In this document: piece by piece, positions 13,157 to 23,615 of the stretch
How the letters are laid out: the number at the start of each line of letters is the position of its first letter
Numbering within the stretch: position 1 is the stretch's first letter
Assembly (NCBI GenBank): GCA_009733575.1
Contig: ML769626.1
Location: 41,443 to 104,037 of the forward strand
Source of the DNA: Gymnopus androsaceus JB14
Lineage: Eukaryota; Basidiomycota; Agaricomycetes; Agaricales; Omphalotaceae
Direction of reading: 5' to 3'
Length of the DNA: 62,595 bases
The notes under the pieces: model-generated
What the model was told of the DNA's origin: nothing
The model's database searches: none
The model's input: the letters and a program-made list of their open reading frames with translations, nothing else
Program-made: the position numbers and the translations under genes

Positions 13157-14938
13157 ATGAGCGATGACTCTGGCTTCAACGCTTTGCCTAACGAACTCTA
13201 TCATCTAATCGGCTCATATACGTTCGGTACCAGCACCATCTGCGCTCTTACTCGAGTCTCTAAATGTTTATACGAGACATTCAACCCCATCCTTTACAAG
13301 AAAATTGATACTTCGGCACTGTCCACGGTGGCATCGACAGAGAGTGCTCGACTCCCGCTTACTGGCCCTCATCCTGCCACATTTGTCAGATCCATGGTCT
13401 TCGAATTTCCCTTCGACTGCGACAACCTCATGTATATCACTCGCACTGGGTTCGACTTGAAGGATGAGACAAGGAAACGACTGAACGCGATCGCGCCTTC
13501 CGAATTGGCCATATTCCAGAAACTGGCCACATCCGCTGTCAGCAATGTAATATCTTATGCACCCCATGCTGCAGTAGAAGCACTCGAGTATCGATGTACC
13601 CATAGCAGCCTTGCTGACACCTTCCAAAATATCGATTTTTCGGTATTCTCGTCTCTCAAATCCCTTATCATCGCATGTCCATTTCCGATAAAGAATCTGC
13701 AACAGAGTCTGGCTATAATTGTGAGTACATTTTCAACTTTGGGAACTGATCAAAAGCAAACACCGTGACCGATTCTGACATGAGTTCTACTAGGAAACCT
13801 TGTGTGGCCCATCCCTGACGCATTTTGGTTTAGCTCTGGAAGATGATGCCCGTGAGACTTTTATCTAAACGGTACCGTCGCGCACAAATGCTAACAAACC
13901 TTTGTTCAGTCGACCCTTCCAACCTAGCTACAATTCTTCGACAGCTACAAAACTCATCTCCAAGTCTTACATGGCTGGGCTTATATATTCCCGAAGAATG
14001 GCCAGATTCAACGACATATACTAGCACTCAGCCCTACGAACAGGTTTTGAATGATCCAAAGTTCAGCTTTCCTCTCCTAACGCAGCTCTCCATTATCGAT
14101 ACCAGACATGATGATGTGGTATACGAACCATTCTTTCTACGGCACTCTAATGTCAAGGAACTCGGTATTTTGGGCATAGTATCAGATCCGTCGAGGCTCG
14201 ACAATCCACAAATCTTTCCTAAGCTCTCGCAGCTTGTTTCCTCGATAAATGAATATGCATCTCTTTCCTTGTCCGATATGCGCTCTATCGAGGGTCTCTT
14301 GCTTCCAGTGGAATCTGATCTTGGTGCAGTGAAGGTGGTGCAGCTGAAGGAGGCCTTGGTGCGCACAAAGACAATACGTCAATTGTGCATCGATCTTCGA
14401 ACACTGAGTGGAAGGCTTTGGACAGGAATTAACTTGGAGGATCTTGGAGATATCACTGCCGTTTGTCCTCAGTTGACGCATTTTCAGTTCTCGCTGGTGT
14501 ATGAAGCTGAAGCTTCTGTGTCTGTAAGCACCATTTCGCATTTTAAAATCTTGATTCTGAAAATTATTCTGGTAGATTTTGCCAATGGTTTATGACGTTA
14601 TAGCGTCGAACCTACCAAATTTCCGGCATCTCAGAATTGCAGTTAACATGGAAGGAGAGGATTCTTTAGACGCGTTACAGCTTCAACATCATCGGGCCAT
14701 TGAAGATGCAATGCGCCAGCATCGAACAATCGAGACCGTACACGTCCAGTTATTTGCATTGTCGACATCCGGGGGTTCTCTTGAATTGCGTGGACAGTTC
14801 CTGCTTTTGAACCAGCGAGCCTCCGAAGGAAACTCGATTGCTTGGAACTTTGACAGCCTAGGATCGTGCAGGCCGGAATTTAGCACGGACATATTGTTAA
14901 CTATGATTACTTGGATGGTAACAGTTAGTGAAGAATAG
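13157..14938 (+). CDS. F-box-like protein of unknown target
   Basis: Four exons: 13157-13720, 13794-13851, 13910-14523 and 14576-14938. Junctions are GT/AG and the frame stays open throughout, giving about 530 residues. The N-terminus (FNALPNELYHLIGSYTF, then CALTRVSKCLYETFNPILYKKI) has the shape of an F-box motif, and the rest shows irregular leucine-rich segments (FPLLTQLSIIDTR, LTHFQFSL) as in agaric F-box proteins. Such proteins usually recruit substrates to SCF ubiquitin ligases; that role is inferred. The substrate is unknown. The ATG at 13157 is chosen because the sequence just upstream looks like a polypyrimidine/AG leader, not coding. Confidence 0.7.
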
Positions 14939-15093
14939 AACGATTTGCCATATAATATTACTGTTTTTACTTGCTTGAGAGTGAATCATTAAGTATTCCA
15001 AGGTCGTAGCATGCTTGAAGATTGTTCGCGGAGGCGCCGACCATTCGGGAACGGAAGCACCGAAATCAATCTGCTTCTTCTTCCTCATCCACC

Positions 15094-15498
15094 ATGTCTG
15101 ACGACTGGCATTCAGTGTGAGAGCCGCAATATCTCTAGGTGGCACAAGATCCTAATCTCATTCACGGTTTTGCAATGAAAGTTCGGTGAAGATACCATTT
15201 GCTTCTGAAAAGCATGCCCTTATCGCGAAACAAACGATCGAAGTTGATTCAGAGCTGCAGCCTCATGCCGTGAAGCGGACGATAGAAGTCGAGGGAAACA
15301 TACTCATTGGGTACGTGGAATGGATGGATCTCTTGATAGATTCGAAACTAATAACTCTGCTCTTTCAACAGAACATTTTCCACTCTCACTATCCGTCTAG
15401 CCCGTCTGGCAGTGAACGCCTTCCTGGAAAACGTGGATCTTGTCGTTCGTACACTGGAACAGTTTGGCGAAGAGGCAGAAAAGCCGCCATCTTCATAA
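15094..15498 (+). CDS. PCC1: EKC/KEOPS complex subunit Pcc1
   Basis: Small dimerisation subunit of the KEOPS complex, which makes N6-threonylcarbamoyl-adenosine at position 37 of ANN-decoding tRNAs and is also linked to telomere maintenance and transcription. Three exons are assembled from the sequence: 15094-15116, 15182-15310 and 15372-15498, giving about 92 residues. The short first exon (MSDDWHSV) joins in phase to SVKIPFASEKHALIAKQ. Family landmarks are KQTIEVDSELQPHAVKRTI, then FSTLTIRLARLAVNAFLENVD and the C-terminal VVRTLEQFGEE. Size and pattern match Pcc1 closely. The gene begins 155 bp after the upstream F-box-like gene and converges on the PA2G4-like gene. Confidence 0.9.
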
Positions 15499-15602
15499 TA
15501 TTCAAATTGTTTACAACAAAAATGCAGATTACAATGGAAACAAATGTAATGATTGTCATTCCAAAAGTCTCTCTTGAGCTTTTCATATAGGTTCAGATCA
15601 CC

Positions 15603-17142
15603 TTAAGCCTCTTTAGCGTCACCTTCCTCTCCATCTGTTTTAGCCTTCTTCTTCTTGTTCTTCTTGCTCTCACGCAAGTTCCTTGCCAATAACGCCTTCA
15701 ACTCCTCGTCCTCTAGCTCCTTCTCCGTCTTGACGAGCTCAGGCTTGTACCAAATGGGTGGTAACGTGATCATTGAAGGGCCACCGGGAAGAAGAGCAAT
15801 GGTGAAGTGGAAAGCAGCGACGAAAGTTCCAGCAGGGGTGAACCTAGGGAAGGTTCAGTGATGCACTCATAACATATCTAGGTCGTCACGTACACAACAT
15901 CATAAGGTTTAACGAGACTGTGTTGTGTAGCCTCCTGCAGTCCCATTCTAGCGCGCTTCTCGTCCTCGAGACACCGAATATTGAACGGGAAAGCACCAGC
16001 TTTCTTCTGCACCTCGGAGAAAACGGCACGGGATGTTTTCATTTTGAGCTGGTAGCTGACAGTCGAATCACGTTGATAAATCGTTGTTCGCGATTCTTCA
16101 ACCCTAGCCTATCGATGGGCAATCGTCAGGACCAGCAACGCGTAGATAAAGAAAAGACGAACCTTGCCATCTTCTCCAGACGACACAAGAATGTCGACGC
16201 CGTAGACCTCATTTTCCGCGAACGTGGCCGCTTCAAAGTCGCGTTTCTGTCCTTCGCTTGGGTTCAAAATGATGCGCTTCTTTCCGTCGATGACATTCTG
16301 TGTCTGCTGGCACGACAGCATGCCTGAAAACACGATTTATGTTGAAGTAAAAAGACTAGTGTAGACCCGGAAGTACTCACCTTCAACAGGCTTGCAATTC
16401 CACACAGAGGTTACTCGACCAACAGCCTCAGTTACGGCCCAGTTTTTATTTCCAGCTTTTACTGTACGCATTGCGATTTCAGCTGCAGTCCAGGCAGCCT
16501 TGAGGGCATCTGCGCGCCGACCGGTGACAGGGTTCTCCGCACTAGCACCTACGACTAGAGTTTCTGCGCTAACTGCAGCGAATCCATCGATATGAGCACC
16601 AAGATGGATTTTGACAACATCGTCCTTGGCCAGAGCTTGCGATGATTGAGGATCTGAGCTGAATGCTCAAGAACATTAGTTTTTTCAAAAAAGCTCGTAG
16701 ATGGGCCAGATTGGACGCACGCGAGCGGCGAGAAGTGAGAAACTGTAGAGTTAATCGACACACAGGTTGGGAAAGCAACACCTAGATCGATAGGACCTTA
16801 GTAAAGCGACTCGATGGAATTTTCGCGACGTACCCTTTGGTACTTTTGCGCCCTTGACCGATTTGTTGTAAACTGCCCCGGTACCCTGCTCGAGAAGCTT
16901 GTCGCCCTCCACACAAAGGTCGATCACTTTTGCACCCTCTACGGAAAGCTCGATGAGCTTCTTCATCACATTGTGGACGATCTCTGCCGCGGTCTGTAAT
17001 CTGGATAAGTTTTTCAATTTTTATGTACGATCAGTATGATACCCACTTTGTATTTGGTCAAATCAGCCTCGGCAGTGGAAGGTTTTTTCTCCTCGACTAC
17101 GACGTGTTTTTCAGGGTCGGCGGGTTTTTCAGAGTCGGACAT
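15603..17142 (-). CDS. PA2G4/EBP1-like proliferation-associated protein
   Basis: Methionine-aminopeptidase-fold protein of the PA2G4 (EBP1) family, which binds ribosomes and RNA and usually lacks peptidase activity. The start at 17142 gives [20 protein letters not shown]. Conserved segments follow in order: DLTKYK / [84 protein letters not shown] and the lysine-rich tail [17 protein letters not shown]. Several short introns interrupt it (around 17000-17040, 16780-16833, 16640-16690, 16331-16380, 16090-16160 and 15846-15900; not all boundaries verified). The tail resembles the nucleolar and RNA-binding tail of family members. It converges with PCC1, the two stops being about 105 bp apart. Confidence 0.88.
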
Positions 17143-17317
17143 GGTGTGAGGATTCAGATATTCAAGGTCAACGATGAAGTCAGATCAGGAAGGAAAGTTG
17201 AGTCTATATAAGGCAATGCGGTATCGGCGGCTCCGGAACACGACTCGAACTTGCACTTGACTGTCTTGACAATTCATTTTGGAACCAAGATTGCGCTGCT
17301 TCCAGACCTCTTTTGAC

Positions 17318-18950
17318 ATGCCACTCTGCTCACACTGTGCACAAAACCTGTTCACACCGCGAATAGACGCGGATCTTGCTTCAATACGCGAACGACTTCG
17401 TTCGGAATCAGGTCCCGCGTCTGTGCAACCTGATGAAATATCCGCAATTCTCCTGGAAGCACGACGGGACTTGGAGGATTACGAAAAGGAGCTTCATCGT
17501 CTTGAATCCCGTAGAATCTTCGTGGCTGCGCAGCAGGAGCGCCTTCGGGAGTTCATGTCGCAGACGCATTCTCTCCTTTCGCCTGTACGGAAGATACCAG
17601 ACGAGGTCTTGCGGCAAGTATTCGATGCTTGTTGCTACACCAATCAATTTGAAATCACGAATAATCCCTGCGTCATGGAACCTCTCAAACCTGCAATGGC
17701 CGTTAGTAGCGTTTGTTCACGCTGTAGAAGGGTTGGGCTTGCCTTCCCTAGCATCTGGTCGCGAATATCATTGCAGTATGATGCGCGTCCGGATAGGGAT
17801 GAACCAGTACAGCCGTTCGAGCATGTTTCGCAGATCTTGGCAGAATATATCAGTCGCTCTGAACAGTGGCCACTCACTGTGACCATCCGAATATCAGGAG
17901 AATATAGACAGCATAAATGCCACCCTCTGTCTTTATTGGTCGATGAGTATCCGCGCTGGTGTAGTTTCACTTTTCATGGGGGCTATTGGACAATTCAAAA
18001 TTTGTTCGCCAGTGCTGACTCCTTGGCCAATCTCAACACGTTCCCAAAACTTGTTCAGTTTCAGTGATTTTACAGGGGATGACGACATGAACTTCTTTGC
18101 TCACAGAGTGCCAACCTCAGGATGTTTGATACTGGAATATCTCCCTCACAGCATTCCCAGCATTCCCCTGGGCCCAATTGTTGCATCTCGAACTCAGTCG
18201 GGGTCCGCTTAGCTTTTGGCCCACAGAGGAGCTTTCCAAGTGCACCAGTCTTATCTCTCTTGATATAAGAGATCGCGTGAATAATTGGGGCAGTATTTCC
18301 GTCCCTGAAACATACTCCACCATCGAAACATTGACTGTACGCTACAGTGTTACTGCACTCCGGAAGAATCAGTATTCCATTTCTTTACGTGTCCTTCGTT
18401 AAAGACTTTTCATCTGCAACACTGTTTCTCCACCCCACCTTGACTTCCTGGGACGACTTTGACCTTTTCATGGCGTTTGTGAAGCGCTCATCTTTCCCAT
18501 TGACCACCCTTTCCATGGAGAGTCTGCCACTCTCCGATTTAAATCTTGTCTACCTCCTCAGTCACATCCCAACTCTACAAGAGTTCACTCTCAGCGACAT
18601 CAACCTCCCATACCAACACAGTCCTATTACATCTCAGCTTGTAGAGAGCTTGCATTCCTATCGTACGAGCTCTCTGCGTCGCCACACGGCACCCCTCGTA
18701 CCGAGACTACGCTCCCTCACCTTGGACCTTCGACGGGCCTTCATTTAAAGATGAAGCCATCGTAGATATGGTCAGATCTCGGTGGACTCCAGGTCATACA
18801 GGTCAAGAAGTTGACTGTCTGCGATCGTTCACAATTATATTCCGATGTAGGGCAGAGATCCCGGGTGCTTATGATGTTTTGGATCATATCGAGAAGGATG
18901 GTATGAGAGTCGCTATTTTGTGGAAAGGCGGAGATGAAGTTAATTAACTG
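17318..18950 (+). pseudogene. F-box gene, degenerate (copy A)
   Basis: The 5' part (17318-18067) is a good open frame of an agaric F-box family: CSHCAQNLF at the start, a coiled region (LLEARRDLEDYEKELHRLESRR), then LLSPVRKIPDEVLRQVFDACC as the F-box and a CSRCRRVGLAFPSIW segment. From about 18067 the frame is lost. Later pieces, read in other frames, match the family C-terminus (KCTSLISLDIRD, TLTVRYSVTAL, LVYLLSHIPTLQEFTL, VDCLRSFTIIF). Intron splicing alone does not repair it. The 3' half is the part repeated at 25.9 and 34.2 kb, and copy A is the only one of the three that keeps the F-box. Confidence 0.75.
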
Positions 18951-19615
18951 TGATCTCAAGGTGCGTATGTGTTCGTTTCGCTATTCCTGGCTGATCAAGG
19001 ATTTCCTTGTAATCGTTCGCTTTGCACAGCACCTGGATTCACGGGTGAATCAAGTGTTCAATCGATTTGGGAGAATAAATATCTTGTAGGTCGAAAAGCG
19101 TGTTATTTATTAAAGTACGCAATACATAGTTCCGGCATTTGGCAAAACTTTTGAAATTGACGGAGAGAACCAGTTGGCTCGAGAAAACGGTCAATGAATG
19201 CAAGCTTTCAAAGGAAGCTGTGGCTTGGTGCCAGAGAATCACAGCCTACGCCTCCCGAAACTTTGAGCGCCATTCAGCCACTCTACCTCATTTCTCTCAG
19301 CTTGACCCCTCTCCGTTGGTACCTACGGTCTGCGCCAGGTTCTTTGAACTCTCTATTTCGATTTCGCCCGTTGGACGTATATCTTACTTACCCTTTCCAC
19401 TCAAGCATCACTCGTCTATTCATTCACCAGACACGAGAACTATTCGTTTATGCCAAAGCTTCGTATAATTCTTTCTTTGATTGAATGTTTACTAACTGAA
19501 GTTTATCCGTACCAACCGTTCAGAGAGAATAAGTATATGACATGAATTTGATGCGAATTTGATGATGCGATAAATCTAGAAGCCGTACCAGTCGAGTACC
19601 GGCCTAGAGGACTAT
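18030..19615 (+). repeat. F-box-derived repeat unit, copy A
   Basis: This unit contains the 3' half of the F-box gene plus its downstream flank. Markers are the AACTTGTTCAGTTTC start (near 18046), GGTGCCAGAGAATCACAGCC (near 19227) and the GATGATGCGATAAATCTA-type end (near 19560). The same order appears in copies B and C. The sequence beyond the F-box stop is also conserved, so the duplication involved DNA and was not limited to coding sequence. Confidence 0.75.
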
Positions 19616-20049
19616 ACTCAGTACTTATTCATCAAAAACAAGGGCACCTGATCTGACAAGTCGGTAGACTCGAAAGATTCCAAGGTTTAAGTTAGTGCCT
19701 TGCCCTGACTACTACATCAGTCAAGCACGAGCTTCCACCGTCCTACGATTTAGGATATTTGCCACTGTGTCTTGTAGCGACTACTGGCGCAATGCTAAGC
19801 AACCATCCTCAGAGTTATCCATTCTTGAAGAATCGGGTGGAAATACTACTCATTTTCGAACAATGAAGTGGAATAGAACAGTTCATGATACATATACTAC
19901 ATAGAATTACAAAAAAGAAGTGGAATAGAAGATGTGTAAGAACATTGGTTTCTTAAAGCTAAACCCCAAAATCCCTCTGGAACCAACTCCTGATGCAGCT
20001 TGCGCTAAACCTGGCCATGTCCGAAGTTCCAGTGAAGGCTTCGTGATGT

Positions 20050-21893
20050 CTACTCGTCGTCGTTGATATCAATGTCAGTCGTCTTCCATTTGCGAGCTGG
20101 AATGTGGCGCTTGAACATGATGTCGATCTCGCGGTACGAGCGACCCTTCATCTCAGGCAGGCCGAAGTAGGCGACGATCAAACAGAACAGTCCAGTACCA
20201 CCCCAAACGTAGCCGCATTTGCCGCCGACTGCACACTTGTCAGTAACTGCCAGTGATTGTTAGATAATGAATGCGCTTACGATTTCCGCTCTTAGGGTTC
20301 AACATAAAGGAAGCGACTAATCCATGTCAGTTTGTCAACGAAGCCAGTTTTAGACTCGAAAACTTACGGAAAATGCAAGGAATTTCGACAATGTAGTATG
20401 TAGCGCGGCCCATTCCGGTGGTCAATGGCCTGAGGCGGATGGCTGAGGTTTCTCCAATGACGACCCACGAAGCTGGGGCAGGACCCAGCGTGAAGAGGAC
20501 AGACACGATCAGACCAAGAGAAGCCTGCGCTAGGGAAGCTGCGTTGCCACCGCCAACCGAAGCAGCAACACCAAGAGCGATCAGGAGGACGGTGTTGACA
20601 GCCGAGCCCCAGAGGTAGATTGATCTTCTACCGTAGTAAGATGTAAGAATCCAAGAAAGCATGACGAAGATCATCTGCAGAGCCGAGGTAATCAGGCCAA
20701 GGGCGAATGCAGTGTTAACCGAGACGCCAGCCTCTGCGCGGAAAATCAGTATCTGTAACCATTGACAAGCCGGGTAAAGGATCACTTACGTTCGAAGAAG
20801 AAGACGGCCTGGTTAGCGATCAGATTTCCGGTAAGATTCTGCGCTGCGTAGACACCGCAAACAATGGCTGTACGGCGGAGGTCTGTTCCCTTGAAGAGTT
20901 CAAGATGACCCGGCTTTTTGGCGGACTTTTCAAGTTCAATGACACGACGCATCATGGCGACTGTATCAGCCGCGTTCACAACCGACTTGCGTCCAAGGCG
21001 CTCTACAGATCTTGCCGCTTGTTCAAGTTTTCCCTTGCGAACGAGCCACCAAGGACTTTCCGGTGCGAAGAAGATAAGGATAGCGAGAGGAGTGGGGAAC
21101 AACCATTGAAGCGCAATCGGAATCCTGTTGATGTTCGTTAGTCAAGAACATGTGACCTAAATTCGAGACGTACTTGTAGGCTTCGGGGGCGTCAATGGAT
21201 TGGTAGCGGAAGGTGACGCCACCGACAATGATACTACCAACGGCCCAGAACATCTGGAGCATCTGCGTTGCAGGGGCGCGAAGCTTGATCGGTACAATCT
21301 CACTGCAGTATGCTGGTGCATTGGCAATGAAGATTCCCCATGGCAGGCCCTCGAGGATCTGAGCAACGAAAATGACGGGGAGCGATTCGGCAAAGAAGAA
21401 AACGAAGATAAAGGCGTTCAAGAGCATGAGGCCAGTCAAGGTGGCGTAACGGTATCCGATGCGACTGGTCAGGGGACCGGCGAGGAAGACACCGATAAGT
21501 GCACCGAGCTGTCCAGATATTTGAAGCGCAGATTGCCATTTAGTAACAATGATATATTCCTGGGTCGCGGCGTTGAGCAAGACACCGTATTTTCTTTGAA
21601 AGGCAGGCAAGGCGACAAAGTTACCGATAAGGAAGACATCATAGGATTCCATAATCTGACAAAGTCCGGTCAATATCCATCATGACATAGTAGGAAATTG
21701 GGAGAGGGCAGCTTACAATGGTGCAAGACATGACAAACGCCCAAAAGGAAGCCATAGGGTAGGCCTTGACAGCCTCCAGCACGGTCATTCCATGCTCGAC
21801 ATTCTCCGCCTCAATCGCATCCGCCTTGAACTTGGCAATATCCTCGTCCATCTTTCCGTAATCAACTGGACTGGTGCTCAATCTCCTGAGCAT
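20050..21893 (-). CDS. Sugar permease, alpha-glucoside/maltose type (MFS)
   Basis: Twelve-TM sugar:H+ symporter of the MFS sugar porter family, expected in the plasma membrane. The start at 21893 gives MLRRLSTSPVDYGKMDEDI, and the frame runs through short introns to the stop at 20050-20052. Diagnostic segments are MESYDVFLIGNFVALPAFQ (TM1), LAGPLTSRIGYRY (the GR-type loop), ILEGLPWGIFIANAPAYCSE, PESPWWLVRKGKLEQAARS after TM6, and FGLPEMKGRSYREIDIMF after TM12. These resemble fungal maltose/alpha-glucoside permeases. An upstream ATG at about 22120 opens MATYDNSNINNFSGVS, which might be a first exon joined by a longer intron; I prefer 21893 because the intervening sequence looks untranslated. 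Confidence 0.88.
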
Positions 21894-22460
21894 GGTGCGT
21901 TTTTTCTTGAACCATGATAGCTGGTGTTGGCCTCAACGAGAGGGACACGGTAGGCGTGTGTCGTACGTGAGAATAGCTGAAAGTGGAAAAGATAGCTACT
22001 TGTCAGAAGAGCGGGAGTGGGCCACTTTTTAATGGCCCACTCTTTAAGGTACTCGGTGCCACGGGTGAAAGCAGAAACTCCGGAGAAATTATTGATATTG
22101 CTGTTATCATAAGTTGCCATCTCCCACATGCAGTCTGTTCAGAATTCATGAGTCTAAATTCGAACATGGGACACTCGTGGCGTGGCTGCTCTGATGGACA
22201 TCAGATGACCGTTTTTATTTGAAGCTATAGCACGGCCATCTCGGACCGAAGGATCCGTAGACGTTGGCGTGCGGGATCGAAATCCCGGACATGTATGCCC
22301 CTCCCGGACCGATAACGTAATTCCCTTTTTAGTAAGTCAAAGCTAACATTTGTCATCTTACAGTACTTTCGTTTGGAACACTGAGTGCATATTTTGTTTA
22401 AAAAATTACATCGTTGGATTCGGAGACTACAAAAATGGGCCCTCCACACTTTATACTATT

Positions 22461-23372
22461 GCCTGTTGCATTAGGTTCTGGGGTCAGTCGAATTTTTTTC
22501 CATGTCTATTTGTACACTGGCTATATAAATCCTTCCCATTGATCCTTCCCACATTTCAAGTGATTGCTGTCGAGCTATCTTTCTTCAACTTCAACGCCTT
22601 GTTACTCTTTTACAATACATTACATCCGCATTGATTGAAATATCTAACTAGGAACATTGAAGCTTCCTCCACTTTTTTTTTTCTGCATGTCCAACTCAGG
22701 CCATCAGCAAAACCTGTATGACATGGGCAGTGCTTGAGCGAAGTGTCCAGAGTTCCCAGCGCTCCAGCACTCAGATGGTCCGGCCGATGCAGGAGGGGGC
22801 TCCCAGAAGGCCGCAAAACTACCTTATTTGGAAATAACGTATGATTTTATCTTTCTGACAGCACTGCATTACTCTCCATTCTTATACTTACAAGCAATGA
22901 GATAGCAACGAAATCCGGAGATTTGGTAGCTGGTACGGTGCCTCAGTAGGGAGAGAATGTATGATTTATTGCCAGAATCGAGGACTCGCGGATGACTATA
23001 AGGTGTAGGCACCCGAGCAGTATCTTGAGAATAGTATAGACTGTGTTGTCACAGCACCCAGCTAACTGAGCAATCTCGTGGATTTGATTATCCTTGCTCT
23101 ATACGCCAGTGAACTATGCGTTTGCAAAGTTCTTGGCTCAGAGTACGAGGCATTTAAGGAACTGGAATAATGATGATGTATTTTCTGAAGCGCTTGAAGT
23201 GCGGGAGGATCGACGGGAAGGATTTATATACTCGGCATCCGGAAAAGTAACCGGAATCTTTTTGCCGGGATGGCAGGCACAAAAATTCCGGTTACTTTTC
23301 CGGATCACACAGTGTACAAATAAACACGAAAAAAATTTCGGCTGACCCCCAGAACCTAATGCAACAACAGGC
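22461..23372. repeat. 0.9-kb structure bounded by ~60-bp inverted repeats
   Basis: The arm at 22461-22519 starts GCCTGTTGCATTAGGTTCTG and ends TTTGTACACTG. It recurs in reverse complement at 23310-23372 with a few substitutions and a 3-base TTG insertion. Homology stops sharply at both sides. The interior shows no convincing gene. This resembles a non-autonomous DNA transposon or two fragments of one; no target duplication was evident. Confidence 0.7.
23237..23305. repeat. Perfect 21-bp inverted repeat, 27-nt loop
   Basis: Bases 23237-23257 (starting ATCCGGAAAAGTAACC) are exactly complementary to 23285-23305. A 27-nt loop contains TTGCCGGGATGGCAGGC, which has a small pairing of its own. The structure lies just inside the right arm of the 0.9-kb inverted-repeat element. 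It could be a younger element end, a cruciform or a transcribed hairpin. Confidence 0.85.
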
Positions 23373-23615
23373 ACAGGCGGTAAGCAAAATATTTAGATCT
23401 TCGATTCTTATAAGAGACGGAACCGGTCCGGGGTAGGTACTGTACCCGTCAGAATTTTTGCAGTAGCGATTTTAATTTAGTAGTGGACATTTTTGACATT
23501 TTCAGTCGTAAAAAATTTTATTTTTCAGACTATGATATTCGTACGTTTTGAGACTCTGGCTTTCGAATGATATAAGTGTCAAAATATAATCTTTTTGAAA
23601 GTATATAGGCTAGTA

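Noticed and set aside
19139..19484. Open frames in the flank of F-box copy A that recur in copies B and C.
   Set aside because: The DNA is repeated, but the frames differ in length and are broken differently in each copy. No protein motif was recognised, so the shared signal is at DNA level.
22225..22320. GGGATCGAAATCCCGG resembles the T-arm of a tRNA.
   Set aside because: The loop is six bases, there is no matching acceptor stem, D-arm or anticodon arm at the right distances, and the motif is a simple palindrome.
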